A stretch of DNA of 64,000 nt, taken from contig JXTB01000138.1 in assembly GCA_002914805.1 (NCBI GenBank), positions 637,753 to 701,752 of the forward strand. The letters are read 5' to 3'. Every line of letters starts with the position of its first letter. The stretch's first letter is position 1. A program made the position numbers and the translations under genes. The stretch comes from Parasponia andersonii (lineage: Eukaryota; Streptophyta; Magnoliopsida; Rosales; Cannabaceae). The notes beneath the pieces were generated by a model that worked only from the letters and a program-made list of their open reading frames with translations, searched no databases and was not told the origin of the DNA. Shown here piece by piece: positions 12,237 through 24,533 of the stretch.

Positions 12237-15029
12237 TTACTTAGTTGCACCCTTCTCTGGATGCTTTTCCTCTGCAACATCACTGGGAAGATCAAGCCCA
12301 CTTGGAATTTTTCCAGGATAATTAGTAGCTGAAGAATTAGCACCTATTGAACTGCACAGAAATGACTCAAAAAATTGAATAAAATGATCTATGCAGAAGT
12401 AGAACAATTTAAGATTTTTGAAACAACTTGCTCACCTTCTATCGATAAGAACCATTGAACGAAGCTCACAGTTAGCAAAGCTGCAATAACAAATAGCAAT
12501 TCGTCTATTTAGGCACAACTGATATGAATTTGGAAAGAGATTCCGATAATAGGAATTGTGATAGCCATGCATGAGACTCTGTACAGGTAGTGGCGGTAAG
12601 AAAATGAAAACAGTATAACACTTACTGTGTACACATTTCACTCTTTACTGTAGGATGGCAATCATTGCCGAATGCACTTAAAGTATGATATAAAAATCCA
12701 CTGTGGCTAACGATTGCGATCTCCTTCTCCTTACGTGTCCACAACCTGGACCGAACAAAAGCATGTTAAGAGCTTAAATTTCCTTTTGTGGATGCACACT
12801 GACACCTCTAAAAGAATGTACTAATGATGAGTAAAATTGAGTTTATTCAAGTTGATCGAGCAAAGAGTGAAGTGAAGCAAAAAAACAAAGACAAAAACAC
12901 AGTATATAGGTAGTGACAGTAAACCAAATATATGTCATCAAAAGTGTAGTCGATAACGGATTCGGGCGATCGATAGCGTAAGTAATCTAGCATCACAAAT
13001 TTCAGAACAAAGGTCAATTAAAGTTTAATCTTTTATTGTGATGTAGTTAGCCATGGCCATTTTTACTTGTATTCCAAGTAATTTTTCAAGTTATCAATAA
13101 AATAAAGAGAGATATAAGAATCAAACAGATAAATATTGCTTTGTCAATTACCAGTTCAAAAACTTTAAGCCCCTAGCTGCGACTTCTTCATTTTTCTCTC
13201 TAACATCAGGCGTCCACAAAATGTCGTCATCATTTTCTATCTACAAAAAATTGAACCTCAGTTAAAATTTCCGCACCAACCAATGCAGAGTAGTGAGAAA
13301 GTAACTAACAACCGATAGTGATGAATAACAAACCAGTGAAAAATCAATTGCAGGAAAAAGAGGCCAATACTCGCTAATGCTTCTTCTCTTATCACATGGG
13401 TGAACTCCCTACAGAGAAAGAAAACAGAATTTGGTCTTAATGACTGGCAGTGGCAAGACTTCTAATACTTCATTTCACTACTCATACGTCAAAGATGATC
13501 ATGAGATCAGAAAACAAGACATCAGGGATCCCACAACAAACTCGGACAAGTTTCTAGCCAGATTGATGATGGCGAACCATAATATATCTTAATCATGAGT
13601 TCATCACCCTTTTGCGCAAGACAAGAGAGTATTACTCTGGTTTGATGGGCTACATACACAATCCAGGTAGTAGAAGGGATATGGGCGGTAAATCTATTCT
13701 CTTTCACTTCTACTTGCAAATATTTCCTTCTCATACACTAAAGTTTAAAGTAACCTCTGTTAAAGCTCTCATAACATACCAAATGTTCTCGGCAAAGCTC
13801 AACTGCTATAAATGGTGGGCAATTGAGACTTGTAATTGCAGGTCGCTCACTGTTCCCGGCATTTGCCACCATTAGAGGGGGTGCATTAATCCCGTCCGTG
13901 TAGGTTCCACCGCCAAACACTCCAACTGCAGTTTGCATGGTCCTACGATGCAATTAATGATCAATTACAAAGTCATAGATTCAGCTAACACACAGCACCC
14001 CTATGCCTCTTTCCTTATAAATCTCAAAGCAGGTATGGATGAAATCAAGCAAAAAAATTCAGAACCACAACCTTGGGCTTACACAGGATCATAAGATGTA
14101 ATGCATAAGAATTAAAGACACACCCACAGTTGAGCAGATACAATATCTCATCTAACTGATTTAAACATATTTAAATTCTAATCAAACATGCCAGATGAAA
14201 TAACAAACTTATAATCGAATTCAAACTAAGTTATTAATGGAGAGTAAAGGACAGGTAATAAATAAGAATAACAAGGGAGAATAATTCGAAATTGACATTT
14301 GTGAACTCTGAAGTTGGTACTTCAGTAAGAACTGAAGACAATATCCGGGTGGAAAACACAGAATGTCCAAGATAAATTAGACTAGGCTAAAGAATTTCAT
14401 ATAGGGTAAAAAGCGAAATTACCAAAAGAAAATCAAATTCCTACAAAGTATTAAGTATTACCTTAACAAAGGAGAAACGATTACTAGATCAATTTTCTTG
14501 GAAAGTCCACATGCTTGAACATGCTTGTGGAGATTATCAACCTGTTATGATACGACAAAAACTCAAAATCTCGAATGCAATACAAGATTTTTCAATGACA
14601 GATCAGAAATCCTCCCGATAAATTCCTAAACTTTTTACCTCAAATTATCCAGTTTGGGAAGATAGGAAGCTATGTCAGTGATTACCAGAAAGTAATAGAG
14701 TATTAAGCGACTATTATTACCTGATTCCATCCAAGAGGAGTAAGTTGTGCATCCAAAAGGTCATAAGACAAATATGCGTTGTGGTCTTTTTCCCCTGCAA
14801 CATTGTGAAACCCTTGAGCATGCCTCACCTGTATACATTGCCAGTTCAGAGACACCATAATTTTTTTCAAAGAAAATATATAAGCCCACAAAATATAAAT
14901 AAATAAATAATACATATTCCAAAAATCTATAGCAGCAAAAAAAAAAAAGATAAAATATGCAGATACCAAATGTATAGTTTTAGAACGATGCATGGGGTAG
15001 AGACTTAGACCAGCCGTGGGGGAATCCAT
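12237..15029 (-). CDS. Phosphoglycerate-mutase-like protein, copy A (9 coding exons)
   Basis: Exons in transcription order are 15029-14967, 14828-14721, 14541-14462, 13942-13780, 13408-13334, 13240-13152, 12745-12626, 12480-12436 and 12351-12237. They total 858 bases, or 285 aa. All introns are GT-AG and the frame is unbroken. The protein belongs to the histidine phosphatase superfamily, branch 1, close to plant 'phosphoglycerate mutase-like protein 1'. The catalytic RHAQG has His24, and the second catalytic His is in IVSHSGF (about residue 207). VELCREHLGVHPCDKRRS at about 131-148 is the middle acidic motif. The C-terminal NYPGKIPSGLDLPSD is the signature of this plant subfamily. The substrate is not known from sequence, and glycolytic mutase activity should not be assumed. 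There is no signal peptide or membrane segment, so a cytosolic protein is likely. It is the only one of three tandem paralogues that looks intact. Confidence 0.9.
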
Positions 15030-15037
15030 TTCTGCAC

Positions 15038-15700
15038 CAGAACATAAGCCAACCAAGAAAACAAGCTCATATATATATGCCCAATAAATCCCATATTAAG
15101 AAAAAAGCATTAAACTAAAGATATTCGGTTTTTGAGAGGATGTACCAAAAGTATCTTGTAAAAGAAGCTATTAAATTAATACTTAACCTAACAAGTGTTC
15201 TAATATTCGATTCAATTCAGGGAAATGTTATTATACCCAAATCTAAGAATTCAAGTCAGCCCATCTCAGAATCAATGCCTCAAAATGCATTCAAACCAAA
15301 CATACCAAACCTTATTCTATATTGATCTATAATAAGAACGAAGAATCATGAGTGAAAACAAAGAATAAAGTGAACCGAAAAAAAGAATAATGCTAAATAA
15401 AAATCCCATGTTCGGCCAAAAATTTCATAAAGAACACAACCTCATCAATACAGACAAAATGGTCATAGAACCTATCCCTGTTAAGCAAAATTTTTCAAAA
15501 AATACCATTCATTACTCATAGCCATTCAAAATTCGAAATCTCAAAAAGCAATGAAATCCAGATCAAAGTGAGCCATTATTCGGAACTGAATCTGACCCAA
15601 ATCTGATACTACGAACCAAAACCATATAGCACGACGAAAAGTCAAATAACGATTATTCAGAACAGAGGGGCATAATAGTAAATTAGTAAGGATCAAACCT
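15038..15700 (-). other. Putative 5'-UTR intron of copy A
   Basis: On the minus strand an acceptor-like GGTGCAG lies immediately before AAATGGATTCC, the start codon context of copy A. A donor-like CTCAG/GTTTGATC lies at about 15700, downstream of a pyrimidine-rich leader. Together with the TATA box at 15825-15832 this suggests one leader exon (about 15701-15800) and a 0.66-kb leader intron. This is inferred from signals only; no transcript evidence is available. Confidence 0.5.
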
Positions 15701-15824
15701 GAGCGAGTATAGAAGCACAGAACAGAGGTTGGAGAAGGAAGACGATGACGTAGAAGAAGATGAGACGTACGGAGTTTTGAACTGAGGTGAGGGACAAACC
15801 GGTAATTAAATGGAAGAAAAGGGG

Positions 15825-15832
15825 TATATATA
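15825..15832 (-). promoter_or_regulatory. TATA box of copy A
   Basis: On the minus strand the sequence reads CTATATATACCCC about 30 bases ahead of a pyrimidine-rich leader (CTTTTCTTCC...) that leads into the putative leader exon. Position and sequence fit a plant TATA box. Confidence 0.6.
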
Positions 15833-16043
15833 GTAGCGGGAAAGGTCATGGTTTTACTGTGACTGGCGCGGGTTTCGGGGCTGCCAACGTGAACGAACCA
15901 ACCAACCCGGGCTAGTTGGTGGTTTGGTCGTACTTTGTTTGCATACACACACGTAAGCACATGGCGCATGATAGCGCCATGTTCTAAGCGTCGGCGTACG
16001 ATAGGAGCAGTGTCCATTTCTGACCAATCGAGTTTCTGGAACT

Positions 16044-16169
16044 CACGTGATACTCGGCACGTGTCTCGCTGCTTACGTCTTTGACTGACAAAAAGTGTCA
16101 TATTTTTTTATGAGGAACAAAGAGTTTCTGCAGTTTGATTTTGTTCGAGGCTTTCTATGGGGACACGTG
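16044..16169 (-). promoter_or_regulatory. Cluster of three G-boxes (CACGTG) upstream of copy A
   Basis: Perfect palindromic CACGTG hexamers lie at 16044-16049, 16058-16063 and 16164-16169, the last as ACACGTGGC, which matches an ABA-response element (ABRE) core. They are 210-345 bases upstream of the TATA box. G-box and ABRE sites bind bZIP and bHLH factors, and pairs of them are the usual arrangement in ABA- or light-responsive promoters. Regulation by these factors is an inference. Confidence 0.6.
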
Positions 16170-17162
16170 GCATCAGATGTCACCACTTTTTTTTTTTAAT
16201 CTTCTCCTTTTTGTCTCCATTTATATTTCCTTTTTGGGAAAATTAAGATTATGTATTTTCTATATTTAATTAATAATAAGTGCGTGATTTATTAGGAATT
16301 TTGCCTTTTAAAATAAAAAAAGTTGTTGGATTTTCTCGAAAACTTGATTGAAAAGATCTTCATTTTTCATTTTATTTAAGAAAGTATAAAACACAAAATA
16401 AAGATGTATCTAAATAAGTTCTTAATTTTGATACATTTTAAATGCAAGATTTTCAGAAAATTGAAAGAATATCATCTGGTATTGAATATTGAATTCTAGA
16501 ATGCTAAGCGTATCTCGATAGGAAAAAACGAAAAAAGAGACCTCCTAACCATGACACCATTATTAATATATCTGATTAGCTTTGTACTTTTATATTTTCA
16601 TGTTGGTTTATAGTCTTACATAAGTATATACATGGTAACTTGATAGGATCCGAAGGTCTAGTCAATTGATTTTTGTTTTTGATATTTTATTCCAAGCCCC
16701 AACCGAATCCGAACTTGACATACAAAATCCCCAACTAAAAATGCTCATGTTCTTTTAAGCTTTTTCCTAAAATTAAATTAAACCTAGATCTGAGGAACCT
16801 GAAATTAAGAAACAGTTGATATCTCAGTAGGTTCTCGGTTTGTGTTTTATCCAACTAGAAACTGAAAAAACAAAAAAAATTATCTATGTTCACCCCAAGT
16901 AAGTAGTATAAAAATATGAAAATTGAAAATAATCTACTTCTAATCCCAAAAGGAAAAGGGAAAGAACTGATAAGCCAAGTGACTTTCCCTCAAACTAAAT
17001 CAATATACTATATGCAAAAGAGGATTCAACATAAAACCATCTCATGATTATAAAAGTTTTCTTAAATTTTTGTAACAAAAGTTCAGTTAAAAAGAAAATC
17101 TTACGAGTTTTTTTTTTAAATAAACAATGTAACAAATTAACTAAATAAAACTGTAAAACATT
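16170..17162. other. Intergenic spacer between copies A and B
   Basis: AT-rich sequence with homopolymer runs and no recognisable gene, RNA or element. It separates the promoter region of copy A from the 3' end of copy B. The short ORFs here are chance. Confidence 0.5.
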
Positions 17163-20021
17163 TTAAAAAAAAAAATCTTTAGAATGCATAACAAACAGTG
17201 CCGTAAAACTTTTAAGGAAAAAAAACAAAAAAGGAAAAGAAAGGAGAGAACTGCAAAGCTTAAATGTAGGTTCACCTTTGTCTGGATATTTCTCATCCCC
17301 AACACTTGGAAGATGAAGGCCTTGAGGAGTTTTTCCAGGATAGTTAGTTGTTGAGAAGTACTGAGATCCTAATAAAGTACTGTAAATAGAAATAAAGACT
17401 AATATAACGGACGTTATATAAAAATGTCAAGAGCTATTTAATCACAAATTACTTATCAAGATTTTGTAAACAACAAGCTCGGCCTCACCTTTTATCAACA
17501 ATAACCAATGAACGAAGCTCACAATTCTCAAACCTACAAACATTTCATACCAATTCTTGGTCTTAGAATGTACTTGTAGCATTAGTTTCTCCCAAAAATG
17601 ATTCACATCAAAATATGTAACATGTATATGTATTCCTTCTTTCCACTAACTCCTCAGTCCTCACTAATTATGGTGAAATGTAAGATATAATCAGAAAAGG
17701 TTATTAATTTGTTTGAATTTGTTGTTTGGTACTAAAAGACAACAAATTCAAGTAATTGGCATAAATGCAGATCAACATATTTTGCAATAAAAAATATAAA
17801 AGCAATTGAAATCAATAGTATTTTTTTCGGGGCAAAAAAAGGAGAATAAATACTTTGAACATATTTCGCTCATCACATAAGGATGACAATCAGCACCGAA
17901 AGCCTTCATAGTCTCAAATAAGAATATAGAGTGGGTAACAATTGCAATCTCCTTCTCTTTTCTTGTCCACAACCTGCACCAATTCAAAGCTCGGTATTAA
18001 TTTGGTCCTTTTTTTTTTTTTTTTTTTTTGAACTTGTCATATTGGTTAACTATTATTTCATTATCAGCATGATTATAAAAATTATGAAGAAGAATTTTTT
18101 TTTAGTTACCAGTTCAAAAACTTTAGTCCTCTGGCTAGTATTTTATCTTTCGTCTCTCTAATATCAGGTTTCCACAATATATCTTCGTCACTTTCTATCT
18201 AAATGAAATTTGAATAAATTGTCAATTAATTTCTTTTTATTTCAAAAATTAAATTAAACTAAGCCCCAACATTGAAAAAAGTTGTCACTTGCTACTTGCC
18301 AGTGAAAAATCAATGGTTGGAAAAAGAGAGAGATACTCGCTAACATTTCTTCTTTTCTCGTGTAGCTTAACTCCCTGCATTAGAACAGAGTCCACATAAT
18401 AAGAATTTTGAGAGGACGAGAGTATAGCTATGTGCAATTTTCAATTTATAATTTTGATACATGAATTTGAGGTAACGATATTGCTTAATTGTAGCAATTA
18501 ATATGCCATATACTTCAGTTTTTATGAGCATAGATAATAAATAATACTATTTTTAAAAAATAATATGTGAATGACTTACCGAAAGTTCTCGGCAATGCTC
18601 TACAGCAATAAATGGTGGACTATTTAGATTTGTAATTGCAGGATTATTACCTCTCTCACTACCAAACACTCCAACTGCTGTTTGCATGGTCCTGCAAATT
18701 ATTATGTTATGCTTATGCTATTATTGGCCTAAAAGAAAAACCCAATAATAATTGAATATTTATTCCTTAAATAATATTTAGACAAATAATATGAAGACAA
18801 ATGTCAATAGATCAAATTAAGCACCGAGGTCTTAAACTTTTTTTTTTTTTTTTTTCGGTTTCACTTGTGTGGAATTCATGAATCAAATTGAAAATTCCTG
18901 GCAAAGCAAGTAATACCTCATCAAAGAGAAGTTATCACCAATTCAATTGTCTTGGAAAGTCCACAGGCCTCAACATGCTTGCGCAGATTTTCAACCCGGA
19001 ATAGCAATACAACTCAGAACAATAATTTATATTAGTTTTTACCTCATAATATATATATATATATATATATGCACTAATCAAATAAGTATTTTTTTCACTT
19101 CTACGTAAGTGTTATTTTAGCTAATAAAAATTTTCTTTTATATTTGTTTATATTAAAAAGTAAGAAAAAAATAACATTAATAATGCATATTTTTTAATAT
19201 ATTTTATTATAACGGTTAAATTACTATTAGATAATGATCTAATGACTAAAAAAAATACTTACACATAATAAAAAAAATATCTACTATATTAACAATATAT
19301 ATATATATATATATATTGGACCGGTTTGAAATAAATTTTACTTTTTAAAGTAAAAGGTCCATAAAATCTTCTTCGAAAAATTAGTGAATCCATGTTTTAT
19401 TAAAAAGATTTCTGACTATTCGTCCAAAAATAATTTTTGGGTTTCAAGAAGTGTTTAGAAGCTATCTGAAACAGACCCTATATATATTTAACATGCTGCT
19501 CTATTAATTTATGAAATATAAGTTTATAATTTGGTGATCGAGCAGTGTAGATCAAAAGGAAATCTATTTGAACATGTTTAGTGACCTATATATACATAGC
19601 GTCGCTCCAAGACATTATTCATGTAATCAAATAAGTAATTAATTAATTAACAATACCTGCTTCCAGCCAAAATCGGTAAGTTGTGCATCAAAAAATTGGT
19701 GAGATAATAAAGCTTTATTATTGGGATCATTTTTCCTTGCGTTCTTGATTGCCACGTTGTGAAACCCTTGAGCATGCCTCACCTTCAGATATACAAGAAA
19801 ATATGCATTCATCTAATTACATATATAAGAGTATGCCATGAATCATGATATATAATTACATATACTACACATTCATAAGAGATTAATATGTTAAAGTAGG
19901 TAGATATTAGATACAGAGCCTGTATATATAAACGACTGTAACAATAATTCCAACAAACCAGATGGAGAATTCTAGTACGATGCAATGGGTAGAGACTTTG
20001 ACCACCACTGGCACGACCCAT
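17163..20021 (-). pseudogene. Phosphoglycerate-mutase-like copy B, decayed
   Basis: Nine exons homologous to copy A: 20021-19959, 19782-19657, 18995-18917, 18691-18580, 18374-18300, 18198-18110, 17973-17854, 17533-17489 and 17379 to the first in-frame stop at 17163 (homology ends near 17262). RHAQG and IVTH are kept, and NYPGKTP is present. Damage: exon 3 is 79 rather than 80 bases, a missing C in the ITSPL region that brings TGATGA into frame. Its acceptor reads CCGG where AG is needed. Exon 4 is 51 bases shorter than in copy A, in frame. The intron after exon 5 has a GC donor (GCAAGT), which can be functional. The C terminus runs on past the usual end. The Gly of the H-S-G motif is replaced (THSIFL). 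Remaining exons have open frames, so decay appears recent or the locus may give partial transcripts. It could be rescued only by unusual splicing that skips exon 3. Confidence 0.85.
19085..19290. repeat. MITE-like repeat, copy 1 (in copy B intron 2)
   Basis: A ~200-base AT-rich segment with imperfect inverted ends (CTACGTAAGTG near the left, CTTACACATAAT near the right). It is clearly related to the segment at 20990-21195, sharing the order of a poly-T lead, ATAACGG/ATAACCAG, ACTATTAGA and a final AAAAAAA-TAC. The family is not identified; short size and inverted ends suggest a non-autonomous DNA element. Confidence 0.55.
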
Positions 20022-20108
20022 AATTATGGCACTATATATGAAAACGCAGAAATTACATAAGAAGCTCAATTATCAGCTACCGAGAAGATATCAGGATTCA
20101 AGACTATA

Positions 20109-20156
<48 letters not shown>

Positions 20157-20989
20157 TTCACCCACACATAGAAAACATAAATTAATGTAATTATAGCTAT
20201 ATTACAAGTTCTCGCAAAGTTTGAAAATTAATTTGAAATGCCAAACGATTCATAAAATCTATAACTTAAAAAGAGTGAATCGACCAAACCATAAAAGAAG
20301 ATTTAGAAGAGAGTGGTACCAGACAAAAACAGAGAAATGTTTAAGCCAATCAGGTTGAAAAAGGAAGAGGTTTGAACTTTGAAATGGCAACTTGGGAATC
20401 TCTATATATCGATATTATATATATATACATATATATATTCCTTTTTTTTTTTCCTTCATTCTTTTGGCTAGAATATTAGAATTAGTAATATTATAAGGAT
20501 CAAGGAGCAGTTATGGTGTTTCTTCGAAACTTAATGCGCCGCCCGCCATCTCATTCACTCCTATGTTAATTTATTTATTTTTATTTTTATTTTTAATTTT
20601 TTGGGTTTAGGAGAGAAAATTGTGAAACAAGATCATGTTTCAAAGTGGCTCAAACGTTGTTATCGCTAATTTTATATATCTATTGTAAAGACTGTATTGA
20701 TCATGTATTGAATCTTGTAAATGCGGAGTCTTTCTTTAGTCTATAGACTAAAAACATAGCAAATAGATCACTCATATTAAAACAGTATGGGGTTGACCAA
20801 ATGTCACCTTAATTACTTGAAACATAGAAGGAAAAAAATTCAGAACTAATTAAAATTTATGATTATGTGAAATTACAATTAATAAGAAGAAAATCTTAAA
20901 CATGAGAACAAATGATTCTGATTAAGCTGTAAATAAAAGCTAAAAGCTAGGATTTTTAGCTTGGTATGATTTGATTATGTGATTTTTAG
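20022..20989. other. 5' flank of copy B
   Basis: AT-rich flank with a long AT microsatellite (about 20108-20153) and poly-T runs. No gene is recognised. Unlike copy A, I find no CACGTG cluster here, consistent with loss of the promoter function along with the gene. Confidence 0.45.
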
Positions 20990-21195
20990 CTTTTTTTTTT
21001 TTTTTTTTACTTATACATAGGTATCAATTTTACTAATGAAAATTTAGCATACATATTTTTTTATTATAAAAAATAATAAATATTTTTTTAATGATGTACG
21101 TTTTTTCATACACTTCATTATAACCAGATCACTATTAGAAGGTGATTCAACGATTAAAAAAAATTACCTACCCGTAGGTAAAAAAAAAATATCAA
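20990..21195. repeat. MITE-like repeat, copy 2
   Basis: Diverged relative of the 19085-19290 segment. It begins with poly-T then ACTTATACATAGGTAT and ends ACCTACCCGTAGGT followed by a poly-A run, so the ends are roughly inverted (TACATAGGTA versus TACCTACGGGTAGGT in reverse). It lies in the short spacer between copies B and C. Confidence 0.55.
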
Positions 21196-22672
21196 CCATA
21201 TATATATATATATTACAAATTATAGTATCTTCAAATTGCAAATCAAACAGAGACATAAGAAAAATTCAAGTACGCCTTAATCATTAATAATTAGGTGCAC
21301 CATTGTTTGGATGCTTAGATCAGGTCAGCGACATCACTTAGGAGAACAAGGCCACGAGGAATTTTTCCAGGGTAATTAGTAGTTGATGAAGAATAGTTGA
21401 ACCCTATTAAATTACTGCAAACAGAGAAAATGGGCAAATTCTAATAAATATAATTACTCGATCAAAGAGCTAATTAAAATTAATAACTAACTATTTCAAG
21501 ACTTTACAGACAACATGCTCTCACCTTTTATTAGTTAAAACCACTGAGCGAATCTCACAATTGGCAAACATACAACCATAGAATGCAAATTTTTGTCCGA
21601 GTGTCAAGAACAAAGATATAATGAGAAACTTTTAGAATATGTTATGTCCAATTGCATCACCAGATTAATTAATGTGCTTAATAAATGATTATAATATAAT
21701 CACATAATATACGAGGTTATAAATTAAATCACAAGATTTGATCTCTTTATACTCGGTCAAGTGAAAACGATACGAGAATATTTATATATACCAAAGAGAG
21801 ATGGTATGAGGCATCAAAATAACAAAAATGCTACCCAGTGAAAAAAATGATTAATTAAAAGGAAACAAATTTGAGCTTTTTTTTTTTTTTTTTTTTAATA
21901 ATTTTGTCCTAATAAAATGACAAAACACAATAGAAGTAAAGTTTGGCACACAATTTTTGCCCTTTTAAATTAAAGATAAACCTACAATTTAATGAAATGA
22001 AATAATATGTGTTTACATACCACGAGTGAAAAAATGAGAACAAATTGGTACTTACTCACTGCATATTTCGGTCTTCATGGATGGATGCCAATCAGCAGAT
22101 AACACACTCAAGGTATGAGACAAGAATCTATTGTGGGAAACTATTGCAATCTCCTTCTCTTTACGTGTCCACAGCCTGGACCAATTGAAATATAGGTGGG
22201 TAAACCAAACCCTATTTGTTATTATCGCATCTTTATTACTGGCTTTGCTACAAATTCAATTAGCTACAAATTAACAAACTGTTTTATTTATTTAGGGCTA
22301 AGTAATCCCCAGTCGCCTCCAATAACAGGGTTAAGCACTTATTTTGACAACCAAAGTCCAATTTACAACATGAATAGTACTACGAATATTAACTATAATT
22401 CTAATTTTTCTTTTTATCAATTGATTGATGTAGTAGTTGATTTATTATTTTGTGGTTGGAATTAAGAAGATAACGACAGCTTAGAGTAGGTGATCACTTT
22501 TCAACTATGCCAAAAGTGTCTTATTTGTTATTAGTCTGCATGTCACGTGGTTAACTATGTCAGTAGTATTATGCGGAAAGGAAAAGAAAAAAAAAAGTAA
22601 GAATCCCATATGCTAAAAAAAAAAAAATTATATTTTTTAATTTGTATAAATTATACTTTCATATTTTAAATA

Positions 22673-22724
22673 NNNNNNNNNNNNNNNNNNNNNNNNNNNN
22701 NNNNNNNNNNNNNNNNNNNNNNNN
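22673..22724. other. Assembly gap (52 N)
   Basis: Undetermined bases in an AT-rich part of the large copy C intron, 81 bases outside the left LTR of the first Gypsy element. The flanks are AT-rich and partly inverted, which probably explains the failed assembly. Confidence 0.99.
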
Positions 22725-22805
22725 ACAATTAACATAAATCATATAATTTATACACAGAAAATATAAATTTATAAAAATTTAAAATGTGAAAAGATTATTT
22801 TGTAT

Positions 22806-23461
22806 TGTTGACGGAGGTTTTGTTAACAATTAATTTAGAAAATTACAAGATGTAGCTTGTGTGAAATGGGTTGATAAATCAAAGTAAGTAAAGAGGCAAG
22901 AATTTTATAGTGGTTTAGCCCCAAAAAAAGATGAGCCTACGTCCACTGTTTTTCACTATTTTCTGGAGAATTACAAGAATTTCGTTAAGCCTCAAGGTTA
23001 GAATCTAGAGAGTATAGAGTATAATCCAGAAAGAAGAAATAAAAGTAAAAGTCCGAAAGTAAAAATTCTGAAGAGAAAAAGTCTTTATAGAAGCATTGAA
23101 CTCCCTTTATATAGGTGATGGTTGCTCAATGTTTCTCAATTGTGAAAACGAGTAAGTGTATAATCAGAAAATACAATTTGAGTAATAATATAACTGAGTA
23201 ATAACTTAAATGGAACAATTGGTCGATCTTTAAAAAGAAACTTTGTTTCTCCTTCTTTGTAGATTATCCGTTTGATGAAGCTTGATCTCGTTTCCTTTTC
23301 ATACTGGTCGCACTTAACTCATTCGGAGGAGGTCGCACCTAACTCACTTGGAGGAGGTCGTACTTTGATCAAGAAAGTTCTCATGCGATTTGACGTGTCA
23401 AACTGGGTCGCTAATTTTCCCTTTATGTCATCGACCAATATATATTTTAGACCGCACAACA
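22806..23461 (-). repeat. 3' LTR of Gypsy element 1
   Basis: 656 bases, with ends TGTTGACGG and CGCACAACA on the plus strand. In element sense (minus) it starts with the U3, which contains two copies of a GGTCGCAC...ACTCATT.GGAGGA-type repeat (23307-23360). A TATATAAAG box lies at 23105-23113, followed by R-U5. It pairs with 32644-33289. Confidence 0.9.
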
Positions 23462-23477
23462 ATTGCCCCCCAACTCC
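23462..23477 (-). other. Polypurine tract of element 1
   Basis: On the minus strand GGAGTTGGGGGGCAAT runs directly into the 3' LTR (TGTTG). Position and composition fit the plus-strand primer of LTR retrotransposons and fix the element's orientation as minus. Confidence 0.75.
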
Positions 23478-24533
23478 ATTAGTTCTTTAGGACAAAATGG
23501 AGCTTTCTTCTCTGATAAGTGCGAGCTTAAAAAATGCGATATCATGACATAACCTTGAGATTTTTGAAGAGTCGCCAGTTTTCAAATCTTATCTTTTCAG
23601 AACCACACGTACCTTTTTCTTACAGACGCAATTACGTGTCACCTTTTCTCACGAGAATAGAAAAACTCGAGGAGACTTCTCCGTCTTTAAGCAGACACGA
23701 TGATAGCAATGACACCAACTGTTGTCTTAAATTGAGACGTTTCAAATTTTGAAAAGATACTCATTTAATTTCGAAAAATTAACTCCCGTGTGAACTTCGG
23801 CCATTAGATCCGAAAATTAAATGCATTGATCTACGGCTGTGATTTGATAATGCTTGAGATATATATATCAAAAATCCATCCGTCTCTTCTTCAAAAGACT
23901 CGAACCCTATTGCCTCTTGTTTCTCTTACTTCTTCTGAAATCCGGAGCATCCATAAGGCAAATCTTCCCGGCGTCCTTTTTTTGTTTTGTAGCTCGCACA
24001 AATTCATTATCTTCTCAGACGAAGTCATCACTACAATCCTTCAGACGACATCTCGATTATTTAGTCTTCGAAAAAAGGTTAGTATACATCCTCTCTTTCT
24101 CTTATTGTTCTTCAATTTTTCAGAAAATCCTTATTTACAGAGCTTATTTCTAGAAATAGGGAGATAAATCATAGAGCCTAAATGCCCTGAACATAAAACT
24201 ATCCCCATATTCCAATGGACTAAAAAATGGAATTTTTCAAAATCTCTCAATTAATTTATAGAATAAATTATTTTTAGACGATTGATAGACGAACCCATAG
24301 GAGAAATTTAAGATCTGAAATCCTGATGTTTGAAAACCAAAATCAGTCGAGTGACGAATTACCGAAGAGTTGCTCGAATAGTTTTCGATGAATCCGTAGA
24401 TCGATTAGAAAAAATTCGATGAACAGCTTGTTGTCGATACAATCCTAGGATTTGTGGCTCCAAACTGCTCGCATATAGTAAAGATCCCTGATGCTCACAT
24501 AGGACTAAACCCATCCCATATTTCTTTTTTCAG

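Noticed and set aside
14703-15056. 117-codon minus-strand ORF across the start of copy A
   Set aside because: It reads through the first intron of copy A. The RHAQG part belongs to the spliced exon 2, so it is not a separate gene.
15541-16101. 186-codon minus-strand ORF upstream of copy A
   Set aside because: It overlaps the promoter, TATA box and leader of copy A, has no recognisable domain and low-complexity codon use. Best explained as chance openness of a GC-richer promoter.
22196-22465. 89-codon plus-strand ORF inside the copy C intron
   Set aside because: Asn/Ser/Tyr-rich translation of AT-rich intron DNA, with no domain and no homologous frame in copies A or B.
23826-24167. Two overlapping plus-strand ORFs (113 and 99 codons)
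   Set aside because: They lie in the 3' non-coding part of Gypsy element 1, ahead of the antisense ORF, and show no family similarity.
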